Assembly: GCA_022376515.1 (NCBI GenBank)
Contig: WTXI01000513.1
Location: 1-20,533 of the forward strand
Direction of reading: 5' to 3'
From: Lactifluus volemus
Lineage: Eukaryota > Basidiomycota > Agaricomycetes > Russulales > Russulaceae
DNA length: 20,533 nucleotides
Every line of letters starts with the position of its first letter. Position 1 is the first letter of the stretch. Under the pieces are notes generated by a model, which saw only the letters and a program-made list of their open reading frames with translations, was not told the DNA's origin and made no database searches. Both the position numbers and the translations under genes were made by a program. Shown in pieces: positions 8,221 through 15,615 of this stretch.

Positions 8221-11200
8221 TCAGCACTCCCAGAAAGAGGGGTCCAGGTTATGGACGTCGTCGTCGTAGTCATCGCTGTACCAGTTCTGCTCAGCCTCAT
8301 AGTCGGCCTTCGCATCCTTGGCCCAAGCAGCGGGGCAGCGGTGACTTTTATAGTTTTCATGCCCCGTGCCGATGAGGCATTCTCCGCCTTTGCGCGGGCA
8401 GTTGACATGCGGGGTCCAGCAGCGGGCGCCAACGTGCCCAAGTTTGCGGCACAGGTTGCAGCGGGTGTTAGGTGGCTGCCATTCTTTGGCCTTCTTCTTG
8501 CCCTTCATGTCTCGTGCGCTGGTGTACGGTTTCTTAGTGGTGCGCTTGGGGCGTTCTTCCTCGCTGCTGCCAGCTCCTCCACGCATGCGCGATCCCCCTA
8601 CTTGTTGCCTGGTCTCTTCATTGGGAAGGGGGCGAGGAGGCGGCGGCGGGGCACCTGGGACTACGACGGGTGGTGGGGAGTTGAAGTGACGAGGCGGCGG
8701 TCCTCGTATGTCTGCCCTGTCGCTGAGGATGAAGGGAAGGAGTCTGGTGGTCGTCCCTGTGGTCCCGAGGCGTCGGATGCTGTCCTCGTGCTTCTTACGG
8801 AGGGTGCTGAGGTTCTGTCCCAGCTTCCTCCCTTCCAACTTCAGTCGCTCCTTCTCTTCTACTGTCCATCTGTAACGCTGCACCTCCGCCGTCAGTCCGG
8901 GATCCCCTAGTTGCCTGAGTGCATCGTCGACGGTGCGGCGGAAGACGTGGGTAGGGTGGAATAGGACGAGGTCGTCGCGACCTGTCTGTTTATCTGGGTG
9001 ACTGCGGGCATTAAGGGGGGCCTCGAACGGTCCTTCTCCGGTTCTGGTGTACCCCGTGATGTAGGAGTCATCCCTCATGGCGAACTTAACGAACTCCATC
9101 TCTATGAATCCCCCCGACTCCGCATCTTTTATCGTGAAGGAGTAGTCGTGGGGGTCGTCTTCCTCATAGTGATGGAACCCTGCGGGGGTAGGGATGGTTC
9201 TTTCTGGTATGGGGGTCATGATCCTGGCGCGAGGAGGGGTCGGGAGACGCGGTATTTCTTGGATGTCATCGTCGTCATCCACCGCGGTCTCGGAGGGTGT
9301 GGCTGGTACGTAGCGAGGAGAGAAGGGGGCCTCAGATATTGGGGAGGTGTCTCTACCCATCAAGAGGTCCTGAATGACCTGGACATCGACTTGGGCGATT
9401 GCTGCGAGGAAGTCCCTATCTTCGGGGCTGTAGACCGCTACTGGGCGGCGAGGAGTAGTGGGGGAAGTGGGAGAAGAGTTATTGGAAGAAGGCATTGGGG
9501 AAGAGACTTGAACGGATCGGATGATGACCCGTCCTCTTCCTTTTGGCTTCGCTTTTATGTCCTCTGCGAGCGCCTTCTTTGGATGCTTCTGGACGAATTC
9601 TTTGAGGCAGTCCGGGGCGCGGATGTTCCCTTCTGGTTCCCAAGTGTCATGTGCTTCGCTGTAGCCCTTCCATCGAACTCTATATTGACGTTTCCTATTG
9701 TTCTTGCCTCCACTCCACCGCATGTCAAGGATTTGATCCACTTCGTACTCCGTTTCACCTTCGATCAGGTCAGGTGGGGGTTCTTCAAAGTTCTCACCGT
9801 GCTCCTCTGTCTCCTTATATGGTGAGAGGAGGGAGGCATGGAAGACGTCATGTATCTTCCATGAGGCAGGGAGTCGCAGTTTGAAAACCACCGGTGACAC
9901 GACTTTGGTCACAAGGAAGGGTCCATGCCGTTTGTTACTCAGTTTGGCAGTGGGGTGTGTCGTTTTTAGATTGGTCCCTTCTAGCCAGACCTTCTCGCCT
10001 TCATGGAAAGGTCTGTAGTTACGTTGTCCCTTCTTCCTCTGGGCATATCGTTGCAACGTGTTTTGGGCGGCTTTAATTGACCGTTGAGCTTGCTCTCTTA
10101 CACGTTCCAGGGTGCGTTGCCTATCTTCCAGAAGGGGGACGTTAGTTGTAATCGGGTGGTCAGGCAGAGAGGGCGTGTGTCCCATGAGGAGTTCAAACGG
10201 CGTCTTGTTTGTGGTGGCGTTAGGCCACGACCTTTGTACGTACTGTGCCATAGGCAACCAGGCAGCCCAGTCGTCTTGTTCGTAATTCCCATAGATCCTT
10301 AAGTACTGCTCCAGCCACTGGTTAGTGCGTTCTGACTGCCCATCCGTTTGTGGGTGGTAAGCTGTACTGAGGTTCTGAGCTGATCCTAGTATCTGGCAGA
10401 GCTCTCGTGCGAAGTTAGCGGTGAAGCGAGGGTCTCGGTCTGAGATGACTTTTCTAGGGGCTCCATAGTGGGGGAACACGTGCTCGGCATACAGGGACGC
10501 CACTCCTGGTGCGTCTATGGTTTTGTTACAGGGGAGGAACACGGCTGCCTTGGTGCAGTCGTGGTCTGTGATCGTGAGGATGGAGTCGTACCCTTTTGAC
10601 AGGGGCAGGTCGGTTATCAGGTCTAGAGCTATGGTCTCGAAAGGGGCGGCGTTCCGTTCTGTGGTAATGGGGAAGATGGGGATTTTTGGTTTGGTGGTAC
10701 GACTTTTCGTTGCTTGGCAGACAGCACATCCTTGTACGTAGTTCTTGACGAACTGTTTGACGTTGGGCCACCAGTAATCACGCGTGACGAGCAGGTAGGT
10801 GTAAAAAATTCCAGGATGTCCTGCTGTCTGGTGGTCATGATAGTGAGCGACTATCTCCTGTCTCAGGGGGTTGTCTACCACGACAACCGGCTTGTTATCG
10901 TGGAACCAGATATCGTCCTGTTTATGCATGTGGGGGTGAAGCTCCGACCAGTGGAGGAGTTCGGCAGGGGTACGGGTTTGCGCCTCAAAGACGCGTTCTT
11001 CAAGGGAGGACAGGCTGATGGCGCGGACAAAGACCGAGTCAGGGAGGACTGTAACATCCTGATTGTCCTCCTTCCCTTGGTCGTAATCTGGGCGGCGCGA
11101 GAGATGGTCTGCTTTGTTGTACTTCCCAGGCTTGTGGATCAATTTGTAGTTGTATTCCGCAAGTCGGGGAATGTACCGCGCTACTCTCCTGTTGATTTTC

Positions 11201-13002
11201 TGTGGGTTGCGCCAGTGTTGTAGGTTAGCATGGTCCGTGAAGACCAGGACTTCATGCTGCGCGCCCAGTAGGAGATGTCGCCAGTTCTCTAGTCCTTTGA
11301 CTACCGCCATTAGTTCTCGGTCGAAGATATCATAGCCACGTTCTGCTTCGTTCAGGGTTTCTGAGTGGTAGGCCACTGGTCTCTGCTTCCCATCGTTGTC
11401 ACGTTGGTAGAGGATGGCGCCGATCGCGTACTGGGAGGCATCTACCTCCAGTTCGAATTGCTTGGCTTCGTCTGGGCGGAAGAGCACGGGGTCGCTGGTT
11501 ACTATGTCAATCAGTTTGTTTAGAGCGTCCGTGCACTCCCGCGTCCATTTGAACGTTTGCCCCTTTTTAAGGAGGCTCGTGAGAGGTTTGGCGATGTGGG
11601 CGAATCCCCTGATGAAGGGTCTTTGGTACCCTAAGACCCCTAGAGTACTTCGCACTTGGGTCACGGTTGACAGTTGTCGCGGCCACGTTGCTAGCCCACT
11701 TCGTTTGGTCGGATCTATACGGATGGTTCCATCTTTCACGTAGATGCCCAAGTATTCTACCGCGTCCTTCTCAAACTCGCACTTGGGGAGTTTGAGGAAT
11801 AGACTGTGATCGCGGAATACTTGTAGGACTTTCCGTGTTATTAAATGGTGGCGGGCTGGGTTTTTGTGCGTAGCTATCAGGAAGTCGTCCATGTACCCGT
11901 GGCATTCCCCGGGGAATTCATCGTAGATGGGTTTAAAGACTCTGTCCGCCATGCGTTGGAAGGTGGCCGGGGAGTTGTTCAGTCCGAATAACATGACGTT
12001 GGGGTGGTATAGTCCGAAGGGGGTTTTGAAGGCCGCCTTCCAGCGGTCCTCTTCCTTGATACGTATATTGTGGTATCCCGATCGGATGTCGAATTTGGTG
12101 AACAGCTCCTTGCCACTGAGCTCCTCCATGATTTGCTCTATCCTCTGCATGGGGTAGACGTCTCTGACCGTCCATTTGTTGACTTCGCGATAATCTTGGA
12201 TGGGGTGGAGACTTCCGTCTTTCTTTTTGATGAAGAACCAGGGTGTCGACCAAGGGGAATTAGATTTTTCAATGTAGTTTTTTTGTTCGTGTTCGTCAAT
12301 CCATTCCTTCGTGGCTTGCTTCTCCGCCGTGGTCAGGGGGTACACCTTGCAGTTGATGACGTCTGGCGCTTCAGGCTTTAGTTTAATTGCATGGTCCTCT
12401 GGTCTGGACGGTGGGAATCGCTTCGCTCCTTCTTCTGAGAAGACGTCTGCAAAGTCTCGGTACTGCGGGGGAATCTCTACTTTTTCTTTGTCTTTGTTTG
12501 CTTTCTCCGCCCACTGCTGTGCCATGTTGACTTTGCTGACTAGGATGATTTCGTCCCCTTCTTCCCAAGCCGGGTCCACGCGCGCTCTGCGTACAATCAT
12601 CCGTTCTTGTCTTTTCTTTACTCGGTCGTACCACTTGGCTTCTAAGTGTACTGGGGGCCCTTCGAGTTGACTAGTTTCCCAGTCGAACTTTGGTTGGAAT
12701 GCTTTCAGCCAAGGGTACCCCAGAATGATTCGGTCCGAGCCTAGATTTGAGACGTAAAAGTTTTGTACTTCTTCTTTGTCTCCTTGCCTGATCCTGAGCT
12801 CGCAGTAATGGGTGAGGGCTCCTGCTGTATTAGCAGAGCCATCGGCGTTTGTGATGGTTCGGGGGAGGGGGAGTTTCTGGAGGGCGACGTTTAAGAAGGA
12901 GGCAGTGGAGGTATCCATGAGGTTTTCTGTGGCTCCGCTGTCCACAAGGGTTTTTACTTCGGCCATTCGCTGCATGGATCGGTAGGGCACATTCAAAATC
13001 AT
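8221..13002 (-). CDS. pol: C1 Pol polyprotein with chromodomain and zinc-knuckle C-terminal extension
   Basis: 1593 codons from ATG 13002, though the frame is open back to 13077 and is probably entered by -1 frameshift from gag. The domains in order are as follows. Aspartic protease has the DSGA motif at D21. Reverse transcriptase has D305 in FDIR and Y370-MDD. RNase H has D521 in VDAS, then RELMAVV and FTDHANL. Integrase has an HHCC zinc site (GHPG, C759, C762) and the DDE triad D794, D855, E891 (D,D35E), with the GPF motif at 1027-1029. A chromodomain spans about 1083-1143, with likely aromatic cage Y1086, W1111 and Y1114 and the TWEP motif. The chromodomain should steer integration to modified histones. 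Unlike typical chromoviruses, about 450 more residues follow: an acidic DDDDD stretch, a charged helix (about 1380-1415), Pro-rich and basic regions, and a CCHC knuckle C1515, C1518, H1523, C1528. A further Cys/His cluster lies at 1535-1556. No broken codon is seen. Confidence 0.96.
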   Translation of the reverse strand: MILNVPYRSMQRMAEVKTLVDSGATENLMDTSTASFLNVALQKLPLPRTITNADGSANTAGALTHYCELRIRQGDKEEVQNFYVSNLGSDRIILGYPWLKAFQPKFDWETSQLEGPPVHLEAKWYDRVKKRQERMIVRRARVDPAWEEGDEIILVSKVNMAQQWAEKANKDKEKVEIPPQYRDFADVFSEEGAKRFPPSRPEDHAIKLKPEAPDVINCKVYPLTTAEKQATKEWIDEHEQKNYIEKSNSPWSTPWFFIKKKDGSLHPIQDYREVNKWTVRDVYPMQRIEQIMEELSGKELFTKFDIRSGYHNIRIKEEDRWKAAFKTPFGLYHPNVMLFGLNNSPATFQRMADRVFKPIYDEFPGECHGYMDDFLIATHKNPARHHLITRKVLQVFRDHSLFLKLPKCEFEKDAVEYLGIYVKDGTIRIDPTKRSGLATWPRQLSTVTQVRSTLGVLGYQRPFIRGFAHIAKPLTSLLKKGQTFKWTRECTDALNKLIDIVTSDPVLFRPDEAKQFELEVDASQYAIGAILYQRDNDGKQRPVAYHSETLNEAERGYDIFDRELMAVVKGLENWRHLLLGAQHEVLVFTDHANLQHWRNPQKINRRVARYIPRLAEYNYKLIHKPGKYNKADHLSRRPDYDQGKEDNQDVTVLPDSVFVRAISLSSLEERVFEAQTRTPAELLHWSELHPHMHKQDDIWFHDNKPVVVVDNPLRQEIVAHYHDHQTAGHPGIFYTYLLVTRDYWWPNVKQFVKNYVQGCAVCQATKSRTTKPKIPIFPITTERNAAPFETIALDLITDLPLSKGYDSILTITDHDCTKAAVFLPCNKTIDAPGVASLYAEHVFPHYGAPRKVISDRDPRFTANFARELCQILGSAQNLSTAYHPQTDGQSERTNQWLEQYLRIYGNYEQDDWAAWLPMAQYVQRSWPNATTNKTPFELLMGHTPSLPDHPITTNVPLLEDRQRTLERVREQAQRSIKAAQNTLQRYAQRKKGQRNYRPFHEGEKVWLEGTNLKTTHPTAKLSNKRHGPFLVTKVVSPVVFKLRLPASWKIHDVFHASLLSPYKETEEHGENFEEPPPDLIEGETEYEVDQILDMRWSGGKNNRKRQYRVRWKGYSEAHDTWEPEGNIRAPDCLKEFVQKHPKKALAEDIKAKPKGRGRVIIRSVQVSSPMPSSNNSSPTSPTTPRRPVAVYSPEDRDFLAAIAQVDVQVIQDLLMGRDTSPISEAPFSPRYVPATPSETAVDDDDDIQEIPRLPTPPRARIMTPIPERTIPTPAGFHHYEEDDPHDYSFTIKDAESGGFIEMEFVKFAMRDDSYITGYTRTGEGPFEAPLNARSHPDKQTGRDDLVLFHPTHVFRRTVDDALRQLGDPGLTAEVQRYRWTVEEKERLKLEGRKLGQNLSTLRKKHEDSIRRLGTTGTTTRLLPFILSDRADIRGPPPRHFNSPPPVVVPGAPPPPPRPLPNEETRQQVGGSRMRGGAGSSEEERPKRTTKKPYTSARDMKGKKKAKEWQPPNTRCNLCRKLGHVGARCWTPHVNCPRKGGECLIGTGHENYKSHRCPAAWAKDAKADYEAEQNWYSDDYDDDVHNLDPSFWEC

Positions 13003-13041
13003 AGAATTCCGAGTCCTAATACCGATCCGATACAGTTCTAT

Positions 13042-13083
13042 GGCTCTTTCCCAGGCCGGTGGGTTAGAGCCGCCTAAAAACCC
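13042..13083 (-). promoter_or_regulatory. -1 ribosomal frameshift signal at the gag stop
   Basis: On the minus strand the heptamer G GGT TTT (13083-13077) fits X XXY YYZ in the gag frame and directly precedes the gag TAG. After a 5-nt spacer (13076-13072) comes a hairpin. Its 6-bp outer stem is GGCTCT (13071-13066) with AGAGCC (13047-13042). A symmetric AA/AA internal loop and a 4-bp inner stem CCCA/TGGG follow, closing on a 6-nt loop. Slipping back one base gives codon TTA at 13077, in the pol frame, with 25 open codons before the first pol ATG. Confidence 0.85.
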
Positions 13084-14813
13084 TCGTCTTTCAGCATGCT
13101 GTCCATGAGCTCTTCACGCTGCTCCTTGGTCATTCCTCTGACTTTTCCTAGAAAGTCTTTCTTGTCGTCGTCTCCCTCCTCCGGTTCTTCGCTTGGCTCC
13201 GTGGTAGTAGCTTCTTTTGCTACAACACGTTTGGGCGCGGTTTTCCAGGTATTCGTCTTCCCCTTCTTTTTGGGGCAGACTCTGGCCATGTGTCCGGTTT
13301 CTTTGCAGAAGAAGCAGGCTCCTCTCTTCATGAGATTGTCTTTCTCTGCATCCGTCATGGTGTTGACTTGGACATTGTCCACGTCCATGGCGTCGGAGCG
13401 TCGATCCTTCTGTCTGTTTTTGGCACGTTCCTGCCAGGTGCGTCTGCCGTCTTTGCTTTCTTTGTACTTCTTGACACGTTCCTGGAATCCGTGCGCACCC
13501 CACTCTGCCCACTTGGCTTGTTCAGCCCTAGCTGCTTCTGCCCATTGCTGGAAGGTGCGCAGAGCCGGGTTAATATGGTAGAGGGCATTGTGTAATGCGG
13601 ATTGGAGTCCCTGTCGAAACATGATGATGGTTCCCTTGTCTTGCAGGCTTCTGTTTGCCTTCCTGGCGAGTTCCGTGAAGTCGCTGATGTAGGTGTCTAG
13701 TTCTCCTCCCTTCATTTGAAGGTTGGAGAGGTTCCTCTCCGCGTTCTGTTCTGCTGCTGTGTCCTGGAATGCGCTCCTAAATTCATCTGCGAAAGTGTCC
13801 CACAGCCATTGGTTGTCATAACCGACTGGGTTCACGTTTCGCGTCGTGACATTATGGAGCCATTGGACCTGGGTCCTGTTCCAGTTAGCGACTTTGGGTC
13901 CTTTGATGTAGGATAGGCAGTTGGCGACTCTTTGGTAAGGGAGAGCGAAGGCGTAGTTGAAGGTGTTGTTAAGACAGAAGAGGTTCCACTCGTCCATGAA
14001 GTCGTCCGCCTTCTGTCTGTCTCCATCAAAGATGGTGGGTGGTCGTCCTGTGGGTGCGCCCATGAGGTAGCCTGGGCCCGGCATCGGCCCTTGCGGTAAT
14101 CCGCCTCCTGGGGGTCCTCCTCCTGGGGGTCCGGCTGGGGGCCAGCCTGGGGGTCCTCCTCCATGAGGCGGGCCTTGAGGCGGTCCCTGTGGCGGACCTT
14201 GAGGTGGTCCTTGAGGCGGGCCTGGAGGTGGTGCTCCTCCTTGGTTGAGTACCCATCCTTGATCAACAATCGGAGGGAGTGGCCCCCCTCCTCTTATTGC
14301 TAGGTTGGCTACGGCCGTCGGTGCTTCGGTCATGGTTGCTCTGACTTGTATCGGTTCTGGTTCTATTGTGATGGCGTTCACCTGTTCCGCCAGGTGGGTC
14401 ATCGGGGTGTTCGCTGGTGGTTCTTGGTAGGAGTGGGTGGACAGGGGAGTCGTTGGTTCTGGTTCCCCTGTACTCCCGTCGTCTTCGCTGTCCTCTCTTA
14501 TTGCATTGAGAGCGCGATTGTTCGGGTGTTGGGCGTCGTCCTCGCGCCACCATCCTGCTCCTGCTGCTTCATTAAGCCTGAGTGCAGGGCAGGACTTGAG
14601 TATCTCGTGGTGGCGTAGTACGGCGTGCCAGACGTCGTTGATGAACTCTACGCGGACCGATTCTCCTTCTTGCGCAACGCAGTAACACCGGTCCGTGGGG
14701 TTCCAGTATATACCGCCTTTCACATGCGTAGGTAAATCATCGTTGTATCGGGTGGGCACTGGGATCAGTGTTTCGTTGTCGGGGAATTCTATTCTGAGGA
14801 GGGTCGCGCTCAT
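13074..14813 (-). CDS. gag: C1 Gag protein
   Basis: 579 codons; ATG 14813 is the first AUG of the inferred transcript. The N-terminal domain (residues 1-75) contains DLPTHVKGG and VRVEFINDVWHAV, a pattern also seen in the gag remnants of elements D and P. A linker follows, then a Gly/Pro/Gln-rich repeat (about 190-245, GPPQ units encoded by near-identical 12-bp repeats). The retrotransposon gag core begins at PPTIFDGDRQKADDFMDEW (about 258) and runs to about 440. A basic region precedes the CCHC knuckle C500, C503, H508, C513 that should bind the RNA genome. The frame ends DEGF-TAG within the frameshift signal. Gag would form the cytoplasmic virus-like particle. No defects are seen. Confidence 0.95.
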   Translation of the reverse strand: MSATLLRIEFPDNETLIPVPTRYNDDLPTHVKGGIYWNPTDRCYCVAQEGESVRVEFINDVWHAVLRHHEILKSCPALRLNEAAGAGWWREDDAQHPNNRALNAIREDSEDDGSTGEPEPTTPLSTHSYQEPPANTPMTHLAEQVNAITIEPEPIQVRATMTEAPTAVANLAIRGGGPLPPIVDQGWVLNQGGAPPPGPPQGPPQGPPQGPPQGPPHGGGPPGWPPAGPPGGGPPGGGLPQGPMPGPGYLMGAPTGRPPTIFDGDRQKADDFMDEWNLFCLNNTFNYAFALPYQRVANCLSYIKGPKVANWNRTQVQWLHNVTTRNVNPVGYDNQWLWDTFADEFRSAFQDTAAEQNAERNLSNLQMKGGELDTYISDFTELARKANRSLQDKGTIIMFRQGLQSALHNALYHINPALRTFQQWAEAARAEQAKWAEWGAHGFQERVKKYKESKDGRRTWQERAKNRQKDRRSDAMDVDNVQVNTMTDAEKDNLMKRGACFFCKETGHMARVCPKKKGKTNTWKTAPKRVVAKEATTTEPSEEPEEGDDDKKDFLGKVRGMTKEQREELMDSMLKDEGF

Positions 14814-15153
14814 ATTGCAACTGCAAGTACGCTGACTTCTGAGGCAGTTCTGGCAAAGGGATGAGAATCTAGGCGCCGTCGTGTTCTAGTTTCGGGTCAA
14901 GCGTTTCCAATAGGATTGTTTCGCTTCTGTAGTCTTCTAGACTGTCGCTCAGGATCTCGTCCGCTTGCTCGATGGTCTGAGCAAGTTCGTGGAGTTCCAC
15001 CTGGAGCCTTCGCTTCTTTTCACCTGTAGCTAGGTCGAGTAGGAGGAGTACCGTGTAGTATTCCTGCTCCGCGGAGATCCGGATGGCAAGCACCTCTACC
15101 AGATGTTCAATGCGGTCGTTCGGGGGTTCTGCCACCTTTCAGTGGTGTGTGGG
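14814..15153 (-). other. C1 leader, part of a 537-nt AUG-free region
   Basis: From the inferred +1 (15350) to the gag AUG (14813) there is no ATG in any frame, where about eight would be expected by chance. The leader of copy C2 (19332-19861) is also free of ATG. This suggests selection for scanning straight to gag. Confidence 0.75.
14869..15135 (-). other. Leader reading frame of 88 codons without an ATG (uncertain)
   Basis: A frame from GTG 15135 to TAG 14869 encodes an acidic, helix-like peptide (AEPPNDRIEHLVEVLAIR, then EQEYYTVLLLLDLATGE). It has no methionine codon anywhere and an in-frame TGA lies just upstream. In C2 (19545-19742) the first 62 codons align without gaps, with about six silent and six replacement changes, before a 1-base deletion breaks the frame. 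It could be translated from a non-AUG start, could be a conserved RNA structure (packaging or priming), or could be open by chance. Confidence 0.35.
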
Positions 15154-15164
15154 AGCTTGGACTT
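15154..15164 (-). promoter_or_regulatory. C1 self-priming primer-binding site
   Basis: On the minus strand AAGTCCAAGCT, starting one base after the LTR, is exactly complementary to AGCTTGGACTT at 15350-15340, the inferred first 11 nt of the transcript. No TGG follows the LTR, so tRNA priming is unlikely. The same pair is conserved in C2. Confidence 0.85.
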
Positions 15165-15377
15165 ATGTTAGGGACTAGCTGTTCCTAGTTCCTAAGATAG
15201 GATCAAGTTGTTCAGGAGGGACCAACAGAGACGCGAGTCAGGGTTGGGTCTAGCTAAGTTATAGCACTCAGAGGGCTTCAGGAGGGAGAGGGATCACAAG
15301 GGGATTTGTGAGGGGGTTCAAGAGGCTAGTATTGGAGAGAAGTCCAAGCTGGAGAGCAAGGACACAAGTCAAGGAGT

Positions 15378-15385
15378 CTTATATA
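15378..15385 (-). promoter_or_regulatory. C1 TATA box
   Basis: TATATAAG on the minus strand. Its first base is 35 nt upstream of A15350, the start predicted from the self-priming match. The same box and spacing occur in C2 (19297-19304 and 19332) and in P. Confidence 0.8.
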
Positions 15386-15406
15386 CTGTACAGGGCAAAG
15401 GGGGAG

Positions 15407-15477
15407 TGACATCAGTGATGATGTCATGAGCCTGGGTCTAACTACGACGTCATCGAAGTTCTAGGCTAATGATGTCA
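15407..15477 (-). promoter_or_regulatory. Cluster of four CRE/ATF-like octamers in C1 U3
   Basis: Plus-strand readings are TGACATCA 15407-15414, TGATGTCA 15419-15426, CGACGTCA 15445-15452 and TGATGTCA 15470-15477. They lie 22-99 bp upstream of the TATA box. The first two form a perfect inverted repeat around a 4-bp loop. These resemble bZIP (CREB/ATF) sites, and the cluster is largely kept in C2 and echoed in the P LTR. Confidence 0.6.
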
Positions 15478-15610
15478 TAAGAGTCACTATGAGTCAAGAA
15501 CACGCTGTTCTGTGTCGTACAAGGTGAGGCTCTGTCCGTAAGCGAGAATATGGACGGAAATGAAAAACATGAGGCAACAGGGAGGCAGAGGTCCAGATAA
15601 ATCCGTAACA

Positions 15611-15615
15611 TCTAC
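15611..15615 (+). repeat. Right target-site duplication of C1 (TCTAC)
   Basis: Exact copy of 7736-7740, directly after the LTR. Confidence 0.95.

Larger units (their letters stand above)
7741..15610 (-). mobile_element. C1: structurally complete Ty3/Gypsy chromovirus, Tf1/sushi-type
   Basis: A 7870-bp element with TG..CA LTRs at 7741-8184 and 15166-15610, identical except for one extra G in the second, and a 5-bp duplication TCTAC. In element order on the minus strand it has: LTR, self-priming PBS, AUG-free leader, gag (579 aa), -1 frameshift signal, pol (1593 aa, with chromodomain), polypurine tract, LTR. All catalytic motifs are present and no stop interrupts gag or pol. This implies recent insertion and possible activity. 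A decayed relative, C2, begins at 19072. Confidence 0.97.
15166..15610 (-). repeat. C1 LTR (5' LTR in element orientation)
   Basis: 445 bp with U3, R and U5 in minus orientation. U3 runs from 15610 to 15351 and R/U5 from 15350 to 15166. It is identical to 7741-8184 except for one extra G. Confidence 0.97.

Noticed and set aside
8998..9825. Plus-strand 275-codon frame, and others at 8134-8910 and 10714-11223
   Set aside because: They lie antisense to the intact C1 pol and show no domain; they are shadows of the GC-biased pol codons.
15140..15165. tRNA-type primer-binding site for C1
   Set aside because: No TGG follows the LTR, and the self-priming complement explains the site.
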